Both the position numbers and the translations under genes were made by a program. The notes beneath the pieces were generated by a model. The model saw nothing but the letters and a program-made list of their open reading frames with translations. It was not told the DNA's origin and did not search any database. A DNA stretch of 30,567 bases from Candidatus Dojkabacteria bacterium (lineage in GTDB: Bacteria; Patescibacteriota; Dojkabacteria; SC72), in contig JAAZIL010000083.1 in the NCBI GenBank assembly GCA_012800885.1, forward strand, positions 1 through 30,567, written 5' to 3'. Of the stretch, positions 1 through 8,265 are shown in pieces. Within the stretch, counting starts at the first letter, position 1. The number at the start of each line of letters is the position of its first letter.

Positions 1-458
1 CTCGGTGTAGAGGATTTAAAGGAGAGAGTATATGTACACTCTCCTTGTTTCTTACTGTATCCTTCTACTACAGATGGTTTAGTTAGGTCTACTTCTACTG
101 TTACAGTTTTAGATATTTCTTTATTCTCTAGTCCCCCTTCTGCTTCTACTTCAACATGGAATTTGTATGTACCACTCTGAGGTATAACGGAGGAGTCTAC
201 TTTACAATTACCACTATTAGTAGTATGTGTATCAAATTCTCCGTATGATTCTTCAATACATTTTACTTTAAATGTCCTTCCTTCTATATCTAGTACTACA
301 AACCCTATACTAAAAGTATCTCTGTTTGTTTTAGCTTCTGGTTGTACAATCCTTACATTAATACTGGAACTTAATCCTCCTTCTGCATGAGCTGTACTAG
401 GTATTACAAATGTAAATATTCCTAGAAGTAATACACCGATAACTAAGAGATTTTTCAT
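1..458 (-). CDS. Second secreted module in frame with the giant protein (partial)
   Basis: An ATG at 458, in exactly the same frame as the giant ORF (its residue 2535), starts a textbook signal peptide: MKN, a hydrophobic run LLVIGVLLLGIFTFVIP, then STAHA followed by E. The expected cleavage is near 384. The rest is beta-rich with several Cys (residues like KVKCIEESYGEF and ECTYTLSF) and resembles Ig-like secreted modules. It has no end in this window. A weak SD (AGG, 7 nt before the ATG) could allow separate initiation. Either this is a distinct gene whose upstream neighbour lost its stop codon, or it is the second part of one polyprotein. I cannot tell which from sequence alone. Confidence 0.6.
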   Translation of the reverse strand, partial: MKNLLVIGVLLLGIFTFVIPSTAHAEGGLSSSINVRIVQPEAKTNRDTFSIGFVVLDIEGRTFKVKCIEESYGEFDTHTTNSGNCKVDSSVIPQSGTYKFHVEVEAEGGLENKEISKTVTVEVDLTKPSVVEGYSKKQGECTYTLSFKSSTP

Positions 459-3400
459 CTTTTTACCTGGTTTAAATAATATGAAGAGTAAACCTAAGAA
501 CATTGATAGTAGAGCTCCTAAAGTAATGTATGTACTTGCACCTGTTGCTGGGAGTCCTGTTGTTACTCCTAATACATCTCCTTCTTCAATATCTAATTCT
601 CCTATTACTTTTACTTCAGTTCCTACAAAGTTCTCTTCTGGATCTGTAGTAGATACACCTAAGACAGAATCACCTGAGAGACTCTTTCCTTCTACCCACG
701 CTATATCTGGATATGTTCCAGGTTCTTGAGTAGAAGAGATAACTGCTTGGTATGTTAATACTACTGTATCTCCTTCTTGCATATCCCCTATACTCCATTT
801 AGCAGGAGTAGTACCGTATACAGGTTCTAAAGTAGTACCTGTCCAACTACCAGGGATATATGTAAATCCTTCAGGTAGTATATCTGTTACTACTACATTT
901 TCAAGTAGATATGTACCTTCTTTTTCATCACTTGGTGCTATCACTGTAATTGTGTATGTTACTGTATCTCCTGGGTTCATTCCTGCTCCTGCAGTATCAT
1001 TTTCTTTAGAGATTTGTAATAGAGGAGTGATTACTTCGTTGGTAAATGTACAGAGTATATTTCCATTAGGGAGAAGATTTATATCTCCTTCTCTTCCATT
1101 ATCTATAGCCATAACAGAGAAAACATTGTTCTCTGGCTGGTCTTCACAATATATTTCTGCTAATACCCATCCTGCAGGTACTATCTCATTAATATCGTAT
1201 GTACCTGGAGTTAACCAATCACTTACTTGTGATTCACCAGCCCTTAGGAAGAAGTTCTCTGCCCAACTTGGTTCAAATTCAAATTCTTGTTCATATATTC
1301 CTTCTCCTTCTACAACTTTCTGAATTGTAATTTTACCTGCTATTGAGGTTACTGTCTCTTCATCTGGCTCGGACTCTGTCTCTTTATCATCCTTAGCATA
1401 GGCACTATTTACTACTTCTCCATTATCTAGATCGTCTAATGTAATCTCATATTGAGCTTCACATGTGACTGTTTCATTGGGTGCTAACCCTTGGGATGTA
1501 TTACCACATGTTATATCACCTAGTCCTACTAATGAATCTTCAACAGAGATATTAGATAGAGTGATATTACCAGTATTTGTAACAGTAAAGGTGTAAGTAA
1601 TAATGTCTCCTACTTTAGAATATGTAGAAGGTGTTGCTGATTTATTGATAGATAGACCTGGTTCTTGTGGTAATTCTACTATCTCATCATCTTCATCAGA
1701 TGCTCCCTCAGTAGAACCTGCAGTTGCTGTATTCTTAACCTCTCCTTTATCAATATCATCTTGAGTTACTGGATAGGTTGCTGTACAAGTTGTATCTTCT
1801 CCTACAAGCAAGGTATCCCTTGAGCAAGATACAAGATCACCTCCTAGTAATAGGTCTGTAACAGTTATTCCTGTTAAGGTAATATTGCCGATGTTCCTTA
1901 CCTTAAAGGTGTAGGTAATTAAATCTCCTGGATTTGCAATACCATCATCACCAGCATTAAATACCCCAATCTTTTCTATGGATAGCCTAGGATTCTGTGG
2001 TAAGTCTACTGTATCATCGTCTGTTACCTCTTCTGATTCATCTGAATCTGCTGTAGCTATGTTGTAAAAACTACCAGAATCAATATCATCCTGAGTAATT
2101 GTATATGTAGCAGTGAATGTAGTGGAATCTGTCTCTCCTACATCAAGAGTTATTGGTCCTCCACTTACTGTTACTAGAGGATCAGTGACCGTAACATTTG
2201 TTAAAGTAACATTACCTTCATTTGTAACTGTAAAGGTGTAAGAGATTATTTCTCCTACATTAGCAAATCCATCTCCATTCTCATCTTCAAATGTACCACT
2301 CTTTACTATGCTTAGTAATGGATTCTGAGATAATTTTACTGTTTCATCATCTTCATCAGATGCTCCCTCAGTAGAACTTGCTGTAGCTGTATTATCTACC
2401 TTACCTTTATCAATATCTGTTTGAGTAATTTCATATATTGCTGTACAGGTTGTATATTCTCCTACAAGCAAGGTATCCTTTGAACAAGATGCAATAGCAC
2501 CTCCTAGTAATGGGTCTGTAACAGTTATTCCTGTCAAAGTGATATTACCTATATTCGTTATCTTAAAGGTGTAGGCGATTAGATCTCCCGGATTTGTAAT
2601 ATCATCATCATCAAATGCTCCAGTCTTTTCTATGGACAACTTAGGATTCTTACTAATTGGAATGCTCAAATCATCTGTCACAGGTTTTGTTTGTTCACTA
2701 TCTGCTGTTACTATGTTATCAAGTGTGTCAATTGTGTCTAACTCTTCTTGAGTAAATGTATGTGTTGCTGCACAGGTCATATTCTCATTAACTTGAAGTG
2801 TAGTCTTAGGACAAGTCATATCATCATTGTCATTATTATCTGAAAGGGTAATACCTGTTAATGTGGTATTTCCTGTATTTGTTACTAAATATGAATACGA
2901 TACTGTTTGTGGCGATGACAGTAATGTTGTAGTAGAAGATTTCTCTACTGTCATTCCTGGATTCTTAACAACATCAACCTCTTCATCAGCAGTCTTAGAA
3001 CCTGTTGCTGTATTATTTGCTGTTACAGTATTAAGAATCTTCTCTTTACTGTCAATATCATTTTGGGTAACTGTATATGTACCAGTACAGGTTAGACTTG
3101 AACCTACATCTATAGTAAGTCCACTAGTAGTGTAAGGTGAGCCAGCTGTACCATCACAATCAAGGTTAGGTAGTAATGGATCTGCAACTGATACATCAGT
3201 TAATGTTGTATTTCCATCATTGAAGACTTTAATCGTGTAAGTAATAATCTGACCTGAGGCATTAACAGATTCTACATCCGCCTCTTTAATAACACTCATA
3301 TCTGGAGATTGAGTGATTGGAATATTAAAAGTATCTTTAACGGGACCTACTTCAGTAGAATTCGCAGTTACTGTATTTGACAAGCTACCACCCGTATCAA

Positions 3401-6400
3401 TATCACTCTGTAGTACAGTATAGTTACAGGTGTATATCCATGTTTCATCTGTCTGTAACTTATTATCCCCATTAGTATCTCCTGATTGGTATACTGGAGC
3501 AGAAGTACATCTTGGATCTACTACTGTTACTCCCGTTAGAGTCTGATTCCCTGCATTAGTAACAGTAAATATATATGGAACAACTTGATTCGCAACAGTT
3601 ATTTCCTCTGTATCTGAAGATTTAGCTACCTGAATTCCTGGATTAAGTTTCCAGTTACCAAAGTTATAATCGGTCTTCTTTTCTCCTGCCGAGAGTTCAA
3701 CTGTATGGCTTCCTTCTGGATATGTCTGTTCCCATTCTTCATTAAGTATTTCAATAATACTGTATGTACCAGGTAAGAGATCAGAGAAGATATAGTTTCC
3801 AGAAGCATCTGTATCTACTGAAACTTCATTTGTATCACAAACACCATTTGTATTCGCATCTATACAGATCTGTACTCCTTGTACAGGTTCTTCTCCTTCA
3901 TCTTTAATTCCATTACCATTCTCATCATTCCATTTAGTTCCAGAGATAGAGCCTAACTTTGTATTAGTAAATGTACATAATTTGTTATCTCCTGCTTTTA
4001 ATGAAATAGTACGCATAGGGGCAAGTGTAGGATCTATATCTCCATCGCACAATATTTCAGTTCTGTATCCTGCAGTTCCTGATTCTGTAATAGTGTATGA
4101 ACCAGGCATAACATCTATAGTTTTTACACCACTATGACCTAGTGTGAATGTTTCTCCATTAACTGTAAATTCAAAAGTATCTTGACTATTTGTAGGTTCT
4201 ATTAATTTTTTAACTGTAATAGTAGGTTTCTTTGAATTTCCAAATACACAAGTACCTCCACTCTCTGTTACTGTAAGATCTGCAATTCCAGATGATATAG
4301 TTCCAGTACACGCTGTCCCGCCTATACTATCTAAGTAGTAAGGTAGAGAGGAAGTAGGACCTACTTCTTGCACTGTATACTCTCCTGTATCTAATGTTAC
4401 CACCTCATCATGATTATACGTACCTACTAACTCACTTCCTTTGTATACGGCAAAGACCCAATTACTTGGAGAAGCATCACCGTGCGAGATATTTTTAGTA
4501 AAAGTAATTTGTCCAGTTTTTCTAGTATTAGTTATAGTACACTCTTTAACATCTCCTAGTGCTAGAGTAATACTTCCATCTGAAGCACAATCTTTTCCTA
4601 TGACAGAGTTGTAATCTGTATCTGTATCTTCTGAAACAATATATGTTCCTGTATTGATACCTATCTGCACCCCACTGATTACTCCTGTCTCACCAACATA
4701 GAGATTAAAATTACTTACTTCCTTATTTCCACCTTCAACTATCTTTGTAACAGTAATCTTAGGTTGAATATCAGAGTTTATGATTGTACATGTAGTAGAT
4801 TGACCTATATCTAATACAATACTATTCCCTTCACTTACTGCTATATCATTAGTACAACTCCAAGAACCTGCAGAGTATCCTTTAGGACCCTCTGATTCAC
4901 TTAAGATATATGTTCCTGCTTTAAAGGTATCTCCACTTGTTGCTCCTCCACTACCAGATATGCTTGTGGGACCAGTAGCTGTTAATGTCCAGTCTGTTGG
5001 ATTTGCTGTTCCACCATAGTTATTTTCAACTTCCTTTACTAATGTAAGAGATGGTGCAATATCATTGTTTGTAATGGTACAGGTAGCTGTACCACCATTC
5101 GGAACTTCAACATTGGAACAGTTATCATAGCTTGTTGCATAGCCAGCAACTGTATTTTCAGTTATATTATATGTTCCAGCATCTACAGTTATTTCATTTT
5201 GGCCATCAGATTCAAAGGAGATATTATCACCATTGTTAATCTTGAATGAAAAATCTGTGTAGTTTTTACTACCACCATTATCATTGGTAAGAACTTTCTT
5301 AACAATGAGAGTTCCCTGTTGATCATTATTTTCAATAGTACAAGTCACATGTTCATTAAGAGCAAGAGTAATCTTATTATCATCTTGAGTACCACCTCCT
5401 GTACATACCCAATCACTTGCAGTATATCCAGATGGTCCAGATTCTCCTAAGGTGTACTCTATACCTGCTTTAACATCTTTTGGTCCTAGTACAGCTTTGT
5501 TCTCAGATCCATCCTGACTCCCCTCACCACTAAAACCTCTCTCAGTTCCAGTAGCAGATAGTGTCCAAGCATTAGCTTTTGCTTTTCCTCCATTATCATT
5601 AACTACTTTTTTAACTAATGTTAATGTTGGAGCTATATCACTATTTGTAATAGTACATGATTTAACATCACCTGCTTGTAGAGTAATACTTCCATTTGAA
5701 TCACAATCTCCACTAAATGACTGAGCATAGTTGCTATCTGTTGTTTCTGATACTGTGTGAGTACCAACAGAAAGGGTCTTTGCACTTCCAGAAGTGACCG
5801 GGTTCCCATCAATAAATAATGGGAAACTACTTACTGTCCTAGTACCTCCATTATCATTATTTACTATCTTAGTTACTGTTAATTTAGGTAGTTTAATATT
5901 AGTAAATGTACAGGTAGTAACATCACTAGATACAACTTCAATAGCATCTAAAGTACCTCTATCACATGTGGCACTACTTAATTGCCAACCCTCTAAATCA
6001 TCTTCTGAAATACTGTAAAAAGAGCCAGGAACTAAGCCACTCTTCTCAATAGAGACAGTACCATTTTCTGTAGTTAAAGATTCTACTCCAAAGTTACTAG
6101 TAAAATTAAATGTCCCATCCCCACCTTGAGTCTTTTTAACAATTTTAATCCCTCCTCTATATACTCCTGTATACCAACTATCATCGGTATCTGAAACATC
6201 ATCTCCTTCTGGAGATTTTGCAGTTACAGTTGCAATATTATGATACGAACCTTCTGTTACTGTTCCAGAAGCAGTACAAGTCATAGTTTCCTCATCTACA
6301 GTAAGAGTTGTTTTACCACCACAATCTATTCCACTTACCTTGTTATCTGTAACTGTAATATTAGTTAAATCTACATTCCCAATATTTTGAACAACATACT

Positions 6401-8060
6401 TCCATTCAACAGAATCTCCAACATAAAGGGTAGGGGCATCTTCTTCTTTTTCTACTAAAATATTATTTACAAACTTCTCAATACTCACAGCAGGTCTTTC
6501 AACTAATGTATGAGATAAACGACCTACTAAAATAGCAGTACTTTCCTTATTCTCTTCTGTAACAAATTGAGTAACTGTATTACCACCAGGATAGAATTCC
6601 TTAAATCCATCTATAACAAGAGTATATTTAGTATCGCCTATAAAGAAGTATGTGTCTCCATAACTAGTTGGAAAAGTAATTCTATCATCACAAGGAGTTA
6701 GAGACCATTGATACGGTTTACAAGAAGACATACTAGAATTAGATGTCTCTTCTATGTCAAAATTATAATTAAAGGTAACCTTATTATCCTCACCGATATT
6801 TGGTCTATTAAAATTAAGAGTTAATTGAAGAGTAGCTCTATTAGCTGCTGTTCCAGCAGTTATTGGGAAGTTTAAATGAGTAAGCATTCCAAGATAGATA
6901 GAATCTCCAGTATCAAAAGATTGAAGACCACTATTTGTAAACCTTAAGCCACTCTTAGGAGTTCCAGAACCCCATCTAATTTCATTACTGCCTACACCAG
7001 AATAACCACTTCCTCCAGATATATTTGTCCATTCTCCTTGAACAGAGGTTAGAGCTACTGGATCAGAGTCATTATTAGGCAGAGCGGGTACAGCTTCAAC
7101 AGTGATTGCTTCATTAAGTGTAAGAGAAGCGGAAGAGCCTGAATAATTACTACTACTGTAAACAGTTAGGTTTAAATCATATGTGCCTGGTATAGTTGGT
7201 GCAGCAATATGAAATTCTTCAGTATATGTTCCATTAGTAGTATGATCTGGTGTATTAACATTAATCCAAGCACCACCCCCTATTTGATAACGAGATGTTC
7301 TCCAATTTGTACCTTCATCAAGCCTAACTGTTATAGTTACAACTATGTTGGTATTTGGCAATACTGTGACCTGGGATACTCCATTTACCCATGCAGTTCT
7401 TAAGTTAGGTGCTGGGGAAGTAACTATACTTATTGAGAAATGATCTACTTTTCTAATCTTAACAGTATCTCTCTTCTGAATAATTTCATTATTTACAGGT
7501 ATTAAATTAGTAAAAATATCCTCTCTATCTTCAACATATACTATCTTTACATTATCCTCTGTAGATGGTAACTCTAAATCATACTCAAATGTACCATTCT
7601 CCATATCAGTAGTAATATCATATGCAATATTACTAATAGCACCTGTAAAATCTACCTCCTCTTGAGTAAGAATAATCTTCTCAATAGTTAACTTAGAACT
7701 CTTCTCTGGTAATTTAGTAAATATTAACTTAACCCTACTATCCTGTGGTGCTACATATACCTTACCTAATTCGACATCCTCATAGGTACTAGCTATATCT
7801 CCACTTACTCTCCATACAGGATATGACATAGTCTCTTTAAGGATCTTCTCACCCTCTGGATTAACTACAACAGGTTCTTCTTCCACTATCCCTACTTCTT
7901 CTATCTCTTCTACCTTCTCTTCCACAATAGGTGCAGCACTGTCTTCTTTCAATTCATTAACAACATCTGCAATAACAATACCATTTGGTAAAAATGTATA
8001 AACAAGGAGAAATAATGAGGCAAAAATCTTCTTAAAAGACTCTTTATATACTTTCTTCAT
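1..8060 (-). CDS. Giant multi-domain LPXTG surface protein, open at left edge
   Basis: The frame from the ATG at 8060 has no stop for 2686 codons and leaves the window. I checked every in-frame triplet. Layout by residue: signal peptide 1-31 (cleavage after VIA); acidic stretch about 32-75; a beta-rich head; an Ig-like domain about 210-325; a region like choice-of-anchor K/THxN domains about 326-518 (motif GMLTHLNFPI); one DUF7507/DUF11-like repeat about 519-630; eight prealbumin-like (SpaA-type) repeats about 635-1366, most opening with a T-V-x-K strand and ending CTITN-like; one SdrD-B-like domain about 1367-1470 (GTKWNDENGNGIKDEGEEP); seven DUF7507-like repeats about 1470-2238; another prealbumin-like domain; a DUF11-like domain; then LPATG at 2503-2507, a membrane helix and KPGKK at 2530-2534. 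It should be exported by Sec and linked to the envelope by sortase, as an adhesin or stalk. The frame does not stop after KPGKK (see the 1-458 entry). Domain names come from pattern recognition, not a search. Confidence 0.9.
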   Translation of the reverse strand, partial: MKKVYKESFKKIFASLFLLVYTFLPNGIVIADVVNELKEDSAAPIVEEKVEEIEEVGIVEEEPVVVNPEGEKILKETMSYPVWRVSGDIASTYEDVELGKVYVAPQDSRVKLIFTKLPEKSSKLTIEKIILTQEEVDFTGAISNIAYDITTDMENGTFEYDLELPSTEDNVKIVYVEDREDIFTNLIPVNNEIIQKRDTVKIRKVDHFSISIVTSPAPNLRTAWVNGVSQVTVLPNTNIVVTITVRLDEGTNWRTSRYQIGGGAWINVNTPDHTTNGTYTEEFHIAAPTIPGTYDLNLTVYSSSNYSGSSASLTLNEAITVEAVPALPNNDSDPVALTSVQGEWTNISGGSGYSGVGSNEIRWGSGTPKSGLRFTNSGLQSFDTGDSIYLGMLTHLNFPITAGTAANRATLQLTLNFNRPNIGEDNKVTFNYNFDIEETSNSSMSSCKPYQWSLTPCDDRITFPTSYGDTYFFIGDTKYTLVIDGFKEFYPGGNTVTQFVTEENKESTAILVGRLSHTLVERPAVSIEKFVNNILVEKEEDAPTLYVGDSVEWKYVVQNIGNVDLTNITVTDNKVSGIDCGGKTTLTVDEETMTCTASGTVTEGSYHNIATVTAKSPEGDDVSDTDDSWYTGVYRGGIKIVKKTQGGDGTFNFTSNFGVESLTTENGTVSIEKSGLVPGSFYSISEDDLEGWQLSSATCDRGTLDAIEVVSSDVTTCTFTNIKLPKLTVTKIVNNDNGGTRTVSSFPLFIDGNPVTSGSAKTLSVGTHTVSETTDSNYAQSFSGDCDSNGSITLQAGDVKSCTITNSDIAPTLTLVKKVVNDNGGKAKANAWTLSATGTERGFSGEGSQDGSENKAVLGPKDVKAGIEYTLGESGPSGYTASDWVCTGGGTQDDNKITLALNEHVTCTIENNDQQGTLIVKKVLTNDNGGSKNYTDFSFKINNGDNISFESDGQNEITVDAGTYNITENTVAGYATSYDNCSNVEVPNGGTATCTITNNDIAPSLTLVKEVENNYGGTANPTDWTLTATGPTSISGSGGATSGDTFKAGTYILSESEGPKGYSAGSWSCTNDIAVSEGNSIVLDIGQSTTCTIINSDIQPKITVTKIVEGGNKEVSNFNLYVGETGVISGVQIGINTGTYIVSEDTDTDYNSVIGKDCASDGSITLALGDVKECTITNTRKTGQITFTKNISHGDASPSNWVFAVYKGSELVGTYNHDEVVTLDTGEYTVQEVGPTSSLPYYLDSIGGTACTGTISSGIADLTVTESGGTCVFGNSKKPTITVKKLIEPTNSQDTFEFTVNGETFTLGHSGVKTIDVMPGSYTITESGTAGYRTEILCDGDIDPTLAPMRTISLKAGDNKLCTFTNTKLGSISGTKWNDENGNGIKDEGEEPVQGVQICIDANTNGVCDTNEVSVDTDASGNYIFSDLLPGTYSIIEILNEEWEQTYPEGSHTVELSAGEKKTDYNFGNWKLNPGIQVAKSSDTEEITVANQVVPYIFTVTNAGNQTLTGVTVVDPRCTSAPVYQSGDTNGDNKLQTDETWIYTCNYTVLQSDIDTGGSLSNTVTANSTEVGPVKDTFNIPITQSPDMSVIKEADVESVNASGQIITYTIKVFNDGNTTLTDVSVADPLLPNLDCDGTAGSPYTTSGLTIDVGSSLTCTGTYTVTQNDIDSKEKILNTVTANNTATGSKTADEEVDVVKNPGMTVEKSSTTTLLSSPQTVSYSYLVTNTGNTTLTGITLSDNNDNDDMTCPKTTLQVNENMTCAATHTFTQEELDTIDTLDNIVTADSEQTKPVTDDLSIPISKNPKLSIEKTGAFDDDDITNPGDLIAYTFKITNIGNITLTGITVTDPLLGGAIASCSKDTLLVGEYTTCTAIYEITQTDIDKGKVDNTATASSTEGASDEDDETVKLSQNPLLSIVKSGTFEDENGDGFANVGEIISYTFTVTNEGNVTLTNVTVTDPLVTVSGGPITLDVGETDSTTFTATYTITQDDIDSGSFYNIATADSDESEEVTDDDTVDLPQNPRLSIEKIGVFNAGDDGIANPGDLITYTFKVRNIGNITLTGITVTDLLLGGDLVSCSRDTLLVGEDTTCTATYPVTQDDIDKGEVKNTATAGSTEGASDEDDEIVELPQEPGLSINKSATPSTYSKVGDIITYTFTVTNTGNITLSNISVEDSLVGLGDITCGNTSQGLAPNETVTCEAQYEITLDDLDNGEVVNSAYAKDDKETESEPDEETVTSIAGKITIQKVVEGEGIYEQEFEFEPSWAENFFLRAGESQVSDWLTPGTYDINEIVPAGWVLAEIYCEDQPENNVFSVMAIDNGREGDINLLPNGNILCTFTNEVITPLLQISKENDTAGAGMNPGDTVTYTITVIAPSDEKEGTYLLENVVVTDILPEGFTYIPGSWTGTTLEPVYGTTPAKWSIGDMQEGDTVVLTYQAVISSTQEPGTYPDIAWVEGKSLSGDSVLGVSTTDPEENFVGTEVKVIGELDIEEGDVLGVTTGLPATGASTYITLGALLSMFLGLLFILFKPGKKMKNLLVIGVLLLGIFTFVIPSTAHAEGGLSSSINVRIVQPEAKTNRDTFSIGFVVLDIEGRTFKVKCIEESYGEFDTHTTNSGNCKVDSSVIPQSGTYKFHVEVEAEGGLENKEISKTVTVEVDLTKPSVVEGYSKKQGECTYTLSFKSSTP
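540..554 (-). other. LPATG sortase motif
   Basis: Codons for L-P-A-T-G (residues 2503-2507). They follow VLGVTTG and precede a hydrophobic helix (about 2511-2529) and the basic KPGKK. This is the usual order of a cell-wall sorting signal. In most proteins the polypeptide ends a few residues later; here it does not. Confidence 0.85.
1345..3650 (-). repeat. Seven tandem DUF7507-like repeats (about 330 bp each)
   Basis: Seven units of about 105-115 residues. Most begin NP-x-L/M-S/T-I/V-x-K and contain YTFxVTNxGNxTLTxxxVxD, a Cys-containing strand, and TxxDID followed by N-x-x-T-A. Approximate starts on the minus strand are 3650, 3315, 2970, 2655, 2325, 1995 and 1665. They are a spacer-like array of beta-sandwich domains that would project the N-terminal head away from the cell. 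Units 4 and 6 are much closer to each other than to unit 5. Confidence 0.8.
3965..6155 (-). repeat. Eight tandem prealbumin-like (SpaA-type) repeats
   Basis: Eight units of about 80-100 residues with a shared pattern: an opening strand such as LTVTKIVNNDNGG or LTLVKKVVNDNGG, a middle GTYxxxE strand (for example GTYNITEN), and a closing Cys strand such as ATCTITNND. Two alternating subtypes are visible: those with a short VSSFPLFI or YTDFSFKI second strand, and those with a W-x-L-x-A-T-G strand. This fold often stabilises Gram-positive pilins and adhesins through isopeptide bonds; I did not verify the bond-forming residues here. Confidence 0.7.
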
Positions 8061-8080
8061 AAAATAAAAGTATTAATTTA

Positions 8081-8108
8081 ATTGTATCAATGAGATATAT
8101 GCTGTAAA
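8081..8108 (-). promoter_or_regulatory. Promoter of the giant surface-protein gene
   Basis: On the minus strand TTTACA (8103-8108) is followed by 16 nt and then TACAAT (8081-8086), with a TGA just before the -10 giving an extended -10 (TGn). The -10 ends 20 nt before the ATG at 8060, so the leader would be only about 12-14 nt. No SD is visible before the ATG. Confidence 0.6.
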
Positions 8109-8124
8109 AGATGGGCAGACCTTT

Positions 8125-8150
8125 AATCAACATAACCTCTTCTGTTGATT
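8125..8150. repeat. Inverted repeat upstream of the surface-protein promoter
   Basis: A perfect 8-bp inverted repeat, AATCAACA (8125-8132) and TGTTGATT (8143-8150), with a 10-nt centre. It lies 17 bp upstream of the -35 box of the giant gene, inside the 205-bp spacer 8061-8265. No T-tract follows on either strand, so an operator is more likely than a terminator. The rest of the spacer (8151-8265) shows nothing I can name. Confidence 0.35.
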
Positions 8151-8265
8151 ACTATTTGGTCTAGTTACTACATCAGTGCAACCGAGGCAATACCATTACA
8201 AGTATCTAGTAATTATATCCATAATTCAGAGTCTAAGTCAATAAACATTTTACAAGGAAAACACC

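Noticed and set aside
1345..6155. CRISPR array or DNA-level satellite
   Set aside because: The repeats are protein domains of about 80-115 codons with diverged DNA and no short identical repeat plus spacer pattern.
1..8060. Opposite-strand and off-frame ORFs within the giant gene (for example 481-729, 952-1323, 2827-3135, 3626-3808, 5794-6018, 7209-7403)
   Set aside because: All are short, low-complexity shadows of the continuous minus-strand frame, with no family resemblance.
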